DNA from: Nematostella vectensis
Taxonomy: Eukaryota > Cnidaria > Anthozoa > Actiniaria > Edwardsiidae
Length of the DNA: 64,000 bases
Direction of reading: 5' to 3'
Assembly (NCBI RefSeq): GCF_932526225.1
Contig: NC_064038.1
Span: 10,229,070 to 10,293,069, forward strand
Position numbers and translations under genes: made by a program. The notes under the pieces were generated by a model. That model was not told the origin of the DNA. It made no database searches and was given only the letters and a program-made list of their open reading frames with translations. Within the stretch, counting starts at the first letter, position 1, and each line of letters starts with the position of its first letter. Of this stretch, positions 34,147 to 47,600 are shown piece by piece.

Positions 34147-36744
34147 ATGTCCAATACTAACGATCCTAGTTTCGGAGCATCGAGAATCGACAATGACGTC
34201 AACAGCCAGTCCAACAGGAATTTGGCTTTGGATGTATACGGTAAACACCATATTTAAAAAAGATAATCTCGCATGAGATTTGTTCAAGATTTCTTTTTGA
34301 CAGAGTCAACTGTACTTATTTGGTGTGGATGTATTAACTTATAAGAGCGGGTTTCCCCACTTTTCGTTTTCTTTGGTGCTTTTTTTATAACAATTTCTGT
34401 CTTAATTTTTCAGACCTTATCAAGGATATAAAGGTGAAGGTTTTTTATCAAAATAACTTATCATGATTCATAAAAACAATAATAATATCGACTAATAATT
34501 ATTATAAATGTATCATAACCCTATCAGTATTATTATACTTCTCATCAATATGATGCAAAATCATCATAACCAACCACCACCATCATTATTATCATCGTCA
34601 TCATAATCATCAATATTGTCATATTATCGACATCAGTTTCAGCATTGCATCACCATCATCATCTGTGGAAATGCATATTACAAAGGCATTTATAAACGAA
34701 TCTCCCAATTACTTTTCCTTGATTCTCCCTTTTACAATAAATTACCTATTATTCATTTTCATGCTTCACTTTTCTCATGTTAGGACCCTGAAAAACCACA
34801 AACTCTTGAGGATTTAAAGGTGGTTTACGAAAGCTGTGTTGAGGTGCAGAAGGTGGCAAGGCAGGATCACATTACAATAACATTCACACCAACTGTTCCA
34901 CACTGCTCTCTGGCAACTCTGATTGGTATGTTTGAACCATCGTTTTACCCATTTCCTCTTGAGAAAATTCACTTGAGCAGCAAAAGAACAACACATATGC
35001 TTGTGGGTATTTCTCATGGCTGGTACAGGCCAGTTAAGGGGGCAATGAGTTAAGACTAATTGACACAGTAAAAAAAAGTTACCAACTGGCATGCTGGATA
35101 GTTATATAAGCTATTAAACCCTATGCAAATACGATTTCTATACCAGCAGCAAACAAGATCTGGAATTGTGATTAGTTTCAATCCATCGTATGATCAAACA
35201 ATGCAACAAAAGTTATAGTTTATAAATTATATAAGGTTTTGAATATTCAACACAATATAGGAAACAACCTCGTGTGCAAGTCAGACCTACAAAGTTAAAT
35301 ATCAATTATTACTGAATTAATTTAAATTTTGTATTTTATTTTATATATAGGTCTCTGTATCAGAGTTAAACTAGAGAAGTCACTTCCAGAAAAGTTTAAG
35401 GTCAGTTCTGGTTTTAAATTCCACCACAGATAAAAAGTATCCCTGTATTTATACCCCAAATTTACTCATATTTCAGCTTGATATATATTTGAAGAAAGGG
35501 ACACACTCCACTGAAAACGAAAGTAGGTATATAGATTACAGGTGCAGGTACCTACCCAGGGGGTGCACTAAACAGATTTGAATACACTTCGAGTTCTAAC
35601 AAAGATCAGTTATCCTTCTATTTGCTTTTCTTATTGAAATGAATATCTACTCCCTTTCTCCATTCTCCCATTCTTGTTTTGTTACTATGCTTTTCTGCAT
35701 TTTATGTTCGTATCTCGTGATGGTAATTTTACTTAATTTTTTATCTCCTTAACTGATCGGCTTGGCCATGATTAGTCCCAGACTACCTGCGAATCAGTGA
35801 CTGTATTTAAAGTTATAAAATGAAATATAATAAATTTGACTTGACTTGTATCCCCTTGGCTGCCAAAAAAATAGGTAATTTCGTATTGAAATACTATCTT
35901 TATTTCCATATGAGGCATGCCTTTGTTACACCATCATAGAAGTGCCTTTCAATCAAATAGTCTTTAATGGGCACTCTCATGCTTGTTCTAAGAAAGTTTA
36001 ATAAAATATTAAAAAGTGAGTAACAGAAAATTGTAAAATCTTCTTGATTACTTTGCCCAATCGTAATAAATAGAAATGAACAAATTCTCTTTAAAAGAAA
36101 TTTTATGGAAAGGATTTTAGTTGGTTTATTTATGCAATTTTAAGGTTTTAGTAAAGGTACAGCAAGTTCCAAAACCTTAAAGTACAATTTTCAATCCATT
36201 TCCATCTGCTTGATGTGAGGCGTTCAGACCAGAATATTGTATTTATCTGAAAGATCAAAGGTTATTTACAAGTAATAAACCTGGATAGTTATTTTCATTA
36301 TTCCGCATGTTTTTAACTGTTTTTTAGATTGACACTAATATCTGAAATGACACTAATATCACACTTCACGGTGATAGTGCCCCATAAACAGCCATTTTGT
36401 CATACAAGCAAAGTAACAAGTGTAAAAAAGAATCCATATCCATTCCAATTGAATTTGGTAAATAAATGTATCAAACTTTGTTTTTAGATGTTTATTCCTA
36501 GTTTTTATCACATTGCTTACCTTCAAATATTGCCTGAAAACAATAACAAATGTGTGGCTGACAAGGGCTCTATAAGTGTTTTTGATTGATGAAGCCAAAA
36601 TACATAACACTGATGTTGTTCTATGTCTACATTCCAGTCAATAAGCAAATCAATGACAAGGAGAGGATAGCAGCTGCCATGGAAAATCCCAACTTGAGAA
36701 AAATTGTTGAAAATTGTATAGATGAAGACAATGGTTATGATTGA
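34147..36744 (+). CDS. CIAO2A: CIAO2A (FAM96A), cytosolic iron-sulfur assembly, 152 residues
   Basis: Six exons (34147-34240, 34414-34433, 34784-34925, 35351-35400, 35477-35522, 36638-36744) join in phase. The ATG at 34147 follows an in-frame TGA. The MIP18-domain sequence [60 protein letters not shown] and [14 protein letters not shown] matches CIAO2A rather than CIAO2B. The reactive cysteine in PHCSLATL is present. CIAO2A partners CIAO1 in delivering iron-sulfur clusters and acts on IRP1. Exon 2 is a micro-exon of only 20 nt. The N-terminal 30 residues differ from vertebrates. Confidence 0.95.
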
Positions 36745-38651
36745 TGCCAAATTTTAAATATATTTTAATATATTTCCTTTAGCCCACATTTATCCACCTA
36801 CTTGCAAAAACATAATTCAATCTTGAAAAAGTATCTTGAAAAAAATCTCGCATTTATCACACATTTATCACATTTAGAATCCTATTACTTGTATATTAAG
36901 AATGTCCCATCAGGGGGTTAGAAACAGGAAGATGCTATCCACGTTTTGACTGGGAATTGAACCTGTTCCAGCAGAGGTGAGAGACCCCTGAGGTGCTTGG
37001 GCAACCAGTGTTACCTATGAAACCTTACACATCTTTATATGTAAATAATACTTGTTTTGTATTACAAAAATGATAAGATCGAATGAAAAAAAATGTCTCC
37101 AGCCAGTTTTGTTGTTCTTATTAGCTTTCCTGTGTACCCTGGTATATCATCGAGAACCATGTCCAGCCCAAAATTTCCAGTTCTTTTGTTTCATTTTTAC
37201 AAAAGAGAGAGGTCTTCTTTCTAAGATGAAATGTTTTGACCCCTCTTATCTACCTACAATGTCCTCTACAGCCTCCAAAAATACCAGGCTATGTGCTATA
37301 CCAAGATTATGGCAATATTAAAGTAAACTTGATATGAAAACATTCAAAATAATGAATTTAACTCTAAAAGTAAGTTACATCGAGACAGAGTCCCATGCGG
37401 GTTGGTGCCCTTAGGGTGTATTACTAGCCATTTTTTTTGAGACTATAAAATAATTCTGTGTCATATGCAAAGGTTGGTGTGAGATTCCATGTACACATAC
37501 ATTTGATATTATTTGTATTGATAAGATGGTTGAAAAATATGTTTTTTGAGAAATCTTTGATAATATTTATGATGCATGCAGCCAGAAGTTGCAGATTAAA
37601 AAAGATGCAAAATAAAGAACAGCTTAGTATAACCAAGAGGGAGGGGTCCTTGAATGTATTTGAACACAGGTCCCCCAACCTAATGTGTTGTCTCATTCAC
37701 TGTAAAAATATGGTGTGTTACTTCAATCGCTCAATATTGCCCCAAATGGATTGAAAGTTTACAGGGATTTAAATAACAAATCCACAAACTGGTTAGAAAA
37801 GTTTGAAGGTTTTTTATTAAATTTTTTTAATCCCAATTTTTTTTTTTTATTGTAATGCACCATATATTTACAGTGAATGAGATACTTAAATACAACACAT
37901 TAGCTTGGGGGACCTGTGATTTGAGTCCTCTCTCTTTATGGACAAAAGAAGAACAAAAACTGACCCTTATTGTTGTCAAATGCCCTCAACCCCTCTCCCC
38001 CCCCCCCCCCCCCCCCAGCCAGAAATTGCAGATTAAAAAAAGATTAAAAAACAGCTTGGTATAAGCAAGAGGGAGGGGTCCTTGAATGCATTTGAGTCCT
38101 CTATTTTTGGACAAAAAAACAAAAACTGCCCCTCATTGTTTTCAAAAGCCCTCCCCCTCCCCCCCCCCCCCCCCACCCATCCCCCACGATTTCCTCCTTT
38201 GGCCCCTATTGCGAGCCCGTCATAGGAATCCAAACGCAGCGGTAGCACCCATGACGAGCCAATCAGAGCACGCCTTACAGTTGGTGTCAAAATCAAAATG
38301 GCGGAGCTTTGATATCCAACGATTACCGTTTACTTAGTGATGCAGAAATAATGCCTTGAATCAAGCTCTGAGCACCGCGCATGTTTACATATGTATTTAA
38401 GCATCTAGCATGGCTGCAGAAGAGAGTTATTAATCCAGATGAAGCCGAGTTTAAGCGCCTAAACCTCTAACAGTAAGTCGTTTATACGATTGTCTCACGC
38501 ACTTCGGACTTGTCATGGTGTTTATTCTTGGTGAAACATAAGTTTTAAGAGCTTCTAATTTTCTTTTTCTCACTTGACGTGTTAGCCTGCAAATACAGCT
38601 GTCTGTAACGGAAGGTCTACACTTTTTTCATTCAAAGGAAAATAGAAAAAG
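36745..38651. other. Intergenic DNA between CIAO2A and AGTPBP1
   Basis: About 37560-37700, 37850-37920 and 38020-38160 share segments in direct and inverted order (GAGGGAGGGGTCCTTGAATG, TTTACAGTGAATGAGA), a rearranged repeat. C-runs lie near 37998-38018 and 38158-38175. A possible untranslated AGTPBP1 exon ends in a donor (AACA/GTAAGTC) near 38471. An AATAAA near 37610 could serve CIAO2A, but it is distant. Confidence 0.45.
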
Positions 38652-41600
38652 ATGAGCAAATCCAGTTCGAAGAGCCAAAGGTAAGAGAGTAAAAATTTGA
38701 TTTGTTTGTTGCTGCAGTTACGATCCGAGATATCCCGAAAGTTCCTTAATCAATGAGGTAACTTAATTCGAGGGTTTTCAAGTTGTTACGGTCAATTTAT
38801 TGTTTTTATTTAAATACCGTTATCCCCGCAAATGACTCTGTTTTATTGGTGATTCATCTACACAAGCCATTTGCTGTTCCAAAACATTCATGTTATCTGT
38901 ATTTCGTGGCAAAACATTTCGACGATGTGAGATTTTAGATTAAATTCAGCTCAGTTTACCACTCTAAGCAGCTTATCTAATTTAGATGTAAACGATTTTA
39001 GAAATAGATTATTGTTTAGGAAATTACATACTTAGGTTTCCTACCACAAGCTGAGACATAAAGCAAAAGTCAGAACTCTTATTTTAGAAATTATTTGAAA
39101 CAGAGGTTGAAATGCAAATGTTTAATCTCCAAACTCCCACAAAACCACAAAGCTTTTTAATATAATAACAATATGTTCTAGAAATTACTCCAATGAAAAC
39201 TCTGTGATTCTTCCCAGTCAATCAATCATGTTTTCTTGTTGCAAAAGAAGCCATTTGACTGCACACAGGGGCCTAGTTGATTGGCTAAAGATGATTGAGT
39301 GACTATATAGAATTACAATTTGCTAGCTACAGTATATTTTTTGGAAATGTTTTTTAAGTACCTATCGAAAAGCCATTTAAATATAATATTTACTTTGTGT
39401 GTGACTTACACAAAATAAAAAAATGATCACAAAAAGCTTTTTTTTAAACACCAACAGCTTTTTGCTAGCATTATGGACATGCCATATTTACTGGAATAAG
39501 CGCCACCCTTGAAAAAGCACCTCCCAAAATTAAGCGCCAAAGGTCTCCTCCCCCAAATAAGTGCCACCCCCCCTGCCAGGTTTTATGTAACTGAGTAAAA
39601 CGACTATCATAATGTAGTTCTAAGAAAGCATTGGAGCTCATGGGACAAGAGAGTATTTAATGGAGAAAGTTTAATTGAAAAAAACTGCTTCAAGTTGTAA
39701 TAATGATATAGAGAAAAGAAACTGATGTAGTATAAAATTGATATTAAATGAATAAAAACACTTCAGCCTTTTGTTCGAAATTTGCCCTTTTAAATAAGCA
39801 CCTCCCTCGAATAAGCACCTCCCTCGAATAAGCGCCTCCCCCAAATAAGCTCATGCCCCCCCCCAATATTTTCAATAGGAGCACACATTTGCTGATCATT
39901 TGGTCAAAGAAACAGAGTTGTCACTCACACCCTGTAAAAGTGATTCTTACAACTAGGAGATTTATTCATTTTAGAACTAGTTAATTATATTTTTACAACT
40001 AGTAAATCTTTTTTTAACCAAGATTGTTCGGGCTAGCCAAGCCTATATCTTTTTCTATGCCTTAATGTTGTTTTTGTGGCTCATTTCATTTCAGTGCCAG
40101 GATGGGAACGCTGCTTGAGCAGCTCCAAAAACTATGCATTGGTGTTACAGAAGCCAAAAATGAGCAAGAGAAAGATGTTGACCAACTGCGCTATGTCACT
40201 AATAAGATTCAGCAGCTTCTGTGTTCACAAGGTGAGTTTTTTTTTTGTATCTTTGCAGTTTTTTTTATAAAACTCATTTGAATAAGGTACTTTATTTGCT
40301 AGGCTATTACCTTTATTTAACGGACGTCATCATTGGAACATACCCTAATATGGAGGATTCGTTCTCTTACATCATGGTCTCTTGATTAAGTTTAATTATG
40401 GCAACTGATGATACTTTTGGGAGGCCATATCTCCTTAATAAATATTTGAGATATGCTTGAATTGTCAATTGCTATGCCTTTTTTCCATAGAGAAATGCAG
40501 AAAAGATATGATGACAAAGTATACTGATGGGTTGTCCACATTCCTTATTATTCTAGAGGTAAAATGCAGTTAGGGTGGATGAAACAACATCATATATAGC
40601 AGCTTTGATACTAATACATGGACATCAGATTATATTTATGATAGAAATTGCTGGATTTTTGAAATGTGCTTAGCACAGATTCATGGTTTTCCTTGGTGTT
40701 TTAATTTTACTTAGACAGGGCCTTCATAATCAGCTTACACTTAGGGCCCGGTCGCACTAGCAAGATCTTCAGGAGATGTCAGGGACATTTAGGTGGACAA
40801 GTTTGTCCCGTGACATCTACGTACTATCAGACATTCTTAAACTAAGGTCGCACTGGTTGCAACATCCGTGGATCACGAGCCCTAAAAATAACATTGTATG
40901 TCATTCATCTGCGTTTCCTTCACGCGCGGGAGATTCGAAGAGCAAATACTCTCTGCATGCTGCACGTCCGCATATTAAGTCATGAATAGAAAAAATCTGC
41001 TGCTTTTCGTTTGGATGTACCTATACATAGTTCTGAGGTAAGTCAGATGCATAGCTGTTACTGTTACTCAGTTAATTGCAAATGTAGTTGTCTATTATGC
41101 ACCGAAGGGGAAGACATACATGTTTGGCTTAGAATTGACCGTTCCTCGCGCCGCCAGATTGTTGGAAATACAGGATTTTGGTAGGGATTCACCTCTAGCT
41201 TTAAAGGCGAAGTGAAGGTTGCTATTTGAGACCATTTACGTTTTTGTGTGAGTGACGTTTTTTGCGCGATAAGAATAAAAACAAACAGAGTTCCCCTGAT
41301 ATTATGTAGATGTCCTGCCCTGGGGCAGGACATCGGCTCCTTTAAGTTTTGTCCCGACCTGCGAATTTGTCGTGTTGCGTAAAAACATAAGTCGCACTTG
41401 GCTTCGTAACATGTCACGGACATGTGTGAGTGACGTTCTTTGCGCGATAAGAATAAAAACAAACAGAGTTCCCCTGATATTAGGTAGATGTCCTGCCCTG
41501 GGGCAGGACATCGCCTCCTTTAAGTTTTGTCCCGACCTGCGAATTTGTCGTTTTGCGTAAAAACATAGGTCACACTTGGCTTCGAAACATGTCACGGACA

Positions 41601-44600
41601 TCTGTCAGTTTTTGAGCTTATCTAAACAGAGATGTCCTGAACATGTTGCTAGTGCGACCGGGCCCTTAGGCAAATTCCCTGATTAACATTAAAATGGACT
41701 TGGCACATGTTTACCTGTTTTGCCATTCATGTTATTAGTAAAAATCTTATTATTGAATTAATGTATTATTATACATAATTAAATATATTTGCTAACTTGG
41801 TTCATGTGTTTTCATTACCCAGGTATCAACAGATTATCAGCTCACCTTAAATATTCTAGGGGGAATTTCAGAGCTTTTAACATCAGGTGGGTCCAAGCAG
41901 GTCATGTTTCTGAGCTACATTATACAGTGCCAGTATTGTTTTGGGAATGAAAGCACTGTTTAGCTATTCTTTCTTCCCTTCTTTGCTTTACATTCTGCTT
42001 TGTGGCTGTTTAATTATTTTAATAATTAAAATATTAAAAAAAATACTACTTATTGTGTGTGTGTATTTTTTGCCACTTGTTTTGGTCAATTTAGTCGAAT
42101 ATCATATGTATATCATGCTTTGTTAGGTGAACGCATTATTAACACTTGTTACAGGAAAGCGAGCCTCTGCCCTGGCCTCAAAAGGTGCTGTTGACATTCT
42201 GCTCAAAGTGATTATCAGTGCCAGCAAGGAGACGCCCATATGTGAGGAGGTTATACTCCTCTGCCATACTATCCTCACCAAGATAGGAGCCAAAGGTATG
42301 CTCACACTGTACTGTAAAGATATTGTCATAGGACCCAAAGGTATGCTCACACTATACTGTAAAGATATTGTCATAGGACCCAAAGGTATGCTTCACACTG
42401 TACTGTAAAGATATTGTCATAGGACCCAAAGGTATGCTTCACACTGTACTGTAAAGATATTTTCATAGGAGCCAAAGGTATGCTCACACTATACTGTAAA
42501 GATATTGTCATAGGACCCAAAGGTATGCTCACACTGTACTGTAAAGATATTGTCACAAGTAAATGCATGGCTAAACAATGGTACATCTAGAGACAAAAAT
42601 ACCATCTTGTTTTTAAAGAGGACTTAAAGTGGTGAATGACATTCCACTTGTTTCCAATTTCGTTCCTACAGTCTATGGATGTTTATGAGAGAGGACAATG
42701 ATTCAAATAACCATGGGCTTTGCAAACAAGATTGGAAACAATCACCTAGTGCATGGTGTGCCCAGCATTTTAATACCAAACAAACCAGGCTAAATTATGA
42801 TAATAAAACTGCAAAATCCTCTCTAATGTGTCTTGTTTTGCGACGAACTCTACATGCTTGCTTTTAAGTTACCTTGCTTAATCTGAATAGCTACCATATG
42901 GCAGACGAACAGACTCAGCCTAAACATGCCTGGTTAATACAAGTAACAGAGCATGGCAGATACCCTGCTCTTGCTTGAAGTGATCCATGTTGTGAAATGC
43001 CGTGAACTCATTTGATTCATCCTTGAAGAACAGAAACAGACATCCCAGTTGGAAATAAAAGTCTACACCTATTTCAAATAAGGTTGCACTGGAGAACCCA
43101 TGTGTCATAAAGTACATGTTACATAAAAATGTAAACAAGAATTCTATTAGCGTTTGAAACTTGGGTTTGAATTTTTTACGCTTATTTGCTTACTTGGTAC
43201 CCATAAAGCCCTGCAAGTTATAATACACAGATTCTCCAAGTGCAACTTTATTGAAATAGGTGTATCTGTTCTAAAACTTTCTGTACACAATTTTTTTTTA
43301 ATTTTTTTAGATCGTAAATTCTGTGTCAAGGCAAGAATATCAGGGGCTCTACAAGTCACCATGAACATGATCCGCAACAACACCACAAACTTCCGTATTC
43401 TGCAGACGACACTTCCTGTGTTGAAGCAATACTCTGCCAATGGTAACCCATTGATATCATTCATACTTATAGAACAGTACTTTGCCAACGGTAACCTATT
43501 GATATCATTCATACTATAGAACAGTACTTTGCCAACGGTAACCCATTGATATCATTCATACTATAGAACAGTACTTTGCCAACGGTAACCCATTGAGATC
43601 ATTCATACCTCATAGAACAGTACTCTCTCTGTAAATGGTAACCCAATAAAAGATCATTTATACCATAGAACAGTGCTTGGCAAACGGTAACCCATTGAGA
43701 TCATTCATACCATAGAACAGTACTCTGCCAACGGTAACCCATTGAGATAATTCATACTATAGAACAGTACTCTGTAAATGGTAACCCATTGAGATCATTC
43801 ATACAATAGAACAGTACTCTGTAAACGGTAACCCATTGAGATCATTCATACCATAGAACAGTACTCTGCCAACGGTAACCCATTGAGATCATTCATACTA
43901 TAGAACAGTACTCTGTAAATGGTAACCCATTGATATCATTCATACTATAGAACAGTACTCTGTAAACGGTAACCCATTGAGATCATTTATACAATAGAAC
44001 AGTACTCTGTAAACGGTAACCCATTGAGATCATTCATACCATAGAACAGTACTCTGTAAATGGTAACCCATTGAGATCATTCATACCATAGAACAGTACT
44101 CTGTAAACGGTAACCCATTGAGATCATTCATACCATAGAACAGTACTCTGTAAATGGTAACCCATTGAGATCATTTATACCATAGAACAGTACTCTGTAA
44201 ACGGTAACCCATTGAGATCATTCATACCATAGAACAGTACTCTGTAAATGGTAACCCATTGAGATCATTCATACCATAGAACAGTACTCTGTAAATGGTA
44301 ACCCATTGAGATCATTCATACCATAGAACAGTATTCTGTAAATGGTAACCCATTGAGATCATTCATACCATAGAACAGTATTCTGTAAATGGTAACCCAT
44401 TGAGATCATTCATACCATAGAACAGTTCTCTGTAAATGGTAACCCATTGAGATCATTCATACCATAGAACAGTACTCTGTAAATGGTAACCCATTGAGAT
44501 CATTTATTACATAGAAAAGTACTTGGCAAACAGTAACCCATTGAGATCATTCATACCATAGAACAGTACTCTCCCAACGGTAACCCATTGAGATCATTCA

Positions 44601-47600
44601 TACCATAGAACAGTAATTGGTAAACGGTAACCCATTGAGACCATTCATACCATAGAACTTGTGCGATTCAGCAACTTGCTACATCAGTTTTGCTCCCACA
44701 CAGTTAACACACTCTAACCCACGCACACATGCACCCATAGTTGACACCTACAGACCACACCCATAGATGACACCTACTGATGACACCACACAACACCTCC
44801 TATGGACACCCGCGAAGTACACCCACAGACCACACCCATAGATGACACCTACAGACCACACCCATAGATGACACCCACTAACGACACCACACAACACCTC
44901 CTAATGACACCTGTGAAGTACACCCACAGACCACACCCATAGATGACACCCACTGATGACACCACACAACACCCACTAATGACATCCGCGAAGTACACCT
45001 ACAGACCACACCCATAGATGACACCCACTAACGACACCACACAACACCCAATGACACCCGCGAAGTACACCCACAGACAACACCCATAGATGACACCCAC
45101 TGATGACACCACACAACACCCACTAATGACACCCGTGAAGTACACCCACAGACCACACCCATAGATGACACCCACATACGACACCACACAACACCCACTA
45201 ATGACACCTGTGAAGTACACCCACAGACCACACCCATAGATGACACCCACTAACGACACCACACAACACCCCCTAATGACATCCGCGAAGTACACCTACA
45301 GACCACACCCATAGATGACACCCACTAACGACACCACACAACACCCACTAATGACACCCGTAAAGTACATGTACAGACCACACCCATAAATGACACCCAC
45401 TAACGACACCACACAACACCCCCTAATGACACCCGTAAAGTACACGTACAGACCACACCCATAGATGACACCCACTAACGACACCACACAACACCCCCTA
45501 ATGACACCCGTAAAGTACACGTACAGACCACACCCATAGATGACACCCACTGATGACACCACACAACACCCCCTAATGACACCCGTGAAGTACACCTACA
45601 GACCACACCCATAGATAACACCCACTGATAACACCACACAACACCTCCTAATGACGCCTGTAAAGTACACCTACAGACCACACCAATAGATGACACCCAC
45701 TGATGACACCACACAACACCCACTAATGACACCCGTGAAGTACACCCACAGACCACACCCATAGATGACACCCACTGATGACACCACACAACACCCACTA
45801 ATGACACCTGTGAAGTACACCCACAGACCACACCCATAGATGACACCCACTAACGACACCACACAACACCCACTAATGACACCCGCGAAGTACACCTACA
45901 GACCACACCCATAGATGACACCCATTAACGACACCACACAACACCTCCTAATGACACCCGCGAAGTACACCCACAGACAACACCCATAGATGACACCCAT
46001 TAATGACACCACACAACATCCCCTAATGACACCCGTGAAGTACACCCACAGACCACACCTATAGATGACACCCACTGATGACACCACACAACACCCCCTA
46101 ATGACACCCGTGAAGTACACCCACAGACAACACCCATAGATGACACCCATTAATGACACCACACAACACCCAATAATGACACCCGCGAAGTACACCCACA
46201 GACAACACCCATAGATGACACCCACTGATGACACCACACAACACCCACTAATGACACCCGCGAAGTACACCCACAGACAACACCCATAGATGACACCCAT
46301 TAATGACACCACACAACACCTCCTAATGACACCCGTGAAGTACACCCACAGACAACACCCATAGATGACACCCACATACGACACCACACAACACCCCCTA
46401 ATGACACCCGTGAAGTACACCCACAGACAACACCCATAGATGACACCATGTAACACCCCCTCAATAAAGGACGGACCATTTGATTTATTACGGGGAGGTA
46501 ACGATTTTTTTTATGCTGGATATATGTGCCTTTACCCAAGTATAGCTTGTTCGAGATATTTTTCTCTAGATCTCCCCTGTACATTTTACCTAAGTAAAGC
46601 TTGTTCAAGATTTTTTTCTCTAGATTTCCCCTGGGCATTTTACCCAAGTATAGCTTGTTTGAGATTTTTTTTTTCTAAAGATCTTTGCTTACTCAATCTT
46701 TTTTTCGAGGATTAGCTCTGAGTGGAATTGAACGACGAACAAACGTTTTCCGTGTTTACAATTTACAAGTATTGATTTATCAAAGTAAGGGCTGATTGTC
46801 ATCTCCCTGGAAAAAGTTATGAAAAATAATTATTACACTCTGTAATTCTATGGAATTACGAAGATGTCGCTGATAACCCGTTTGTTAAATTATATAATTT
46901 CTTTAGATTTCATTGTGAACTGACCTTCAGGTCAACAACAGTCATAAATACTCTTCGTGTTTGTCGTCATGAAGTGTGTTAATTCACTTTTACTGCTCCT
47001 TGAAAGTGCCCCTACAAACTCACACTCCTAAAGACCATGTGTTTGTGCTTAATTACTCTCTTCGTCAAACGCAAACATCGTAAAGATCTCCTACAGATTT
47101 GCGATCGGGCTTATCCGATCCCTAGAAAAACTGGCACTCCAGACAATCAGCGCAAGATACTAGACGCGTCCTGCCAACTGTGATCCGATCAAAAAAATCC
47201 GGGCAATACCCTCTGCCCCACAGCTCCCTATAAACTAAACCCACGCCATGAATCCCGCAGAAGCCTCTCTCTTTCTAGTCGTATCCCGTGCACATCAGTT
47301 TGGCCTGGTTGTAATCAACATGGTCATTTCAGCGCCGACGCATTCGCGCGATCTCTCATTATGGTACATTACGGTATATTTTGATCGAGTGATAGTCGCG
47401 GCCGATTGCGAGGCGTATCTCATCCTTAATCATAACTCTTTTCAGCCGTGAACTGCACTATTCTCGGCAAAGCAGGAGCTGTCGGTGTTCTTTTTAAAAT
47501 CGTCTCTGCTTGTGGCCACAAACGCGTCACTTGTCTCAAGTAAGTACTGATGAAATCTCTTGCAAGTAGCCTGCGTAGCAAGCGTTTATGTTGGTTTTCT

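Noticed and set aside
41064-41601. Two overlapping ORFs of about 100-130 residues
   Set aside because: They lie within the Harbinger-like MITE and its internal duplication; no domain is recognisable.
42127-42154. Upstream in-frame extension of AGTPBP1 exon 5
   Set aside because: The acceptor TTACAG at 42154 gives the correct phase and homology; the extension is intron.
44999-46456. Several 70-190-residue minus-strand ORFs rich in [12 protein letters not shown]
   Set aside because: The 75-bp repeat period is a multiple of three, so frames stay open by chance; the array is intronic to AGTPBP1.
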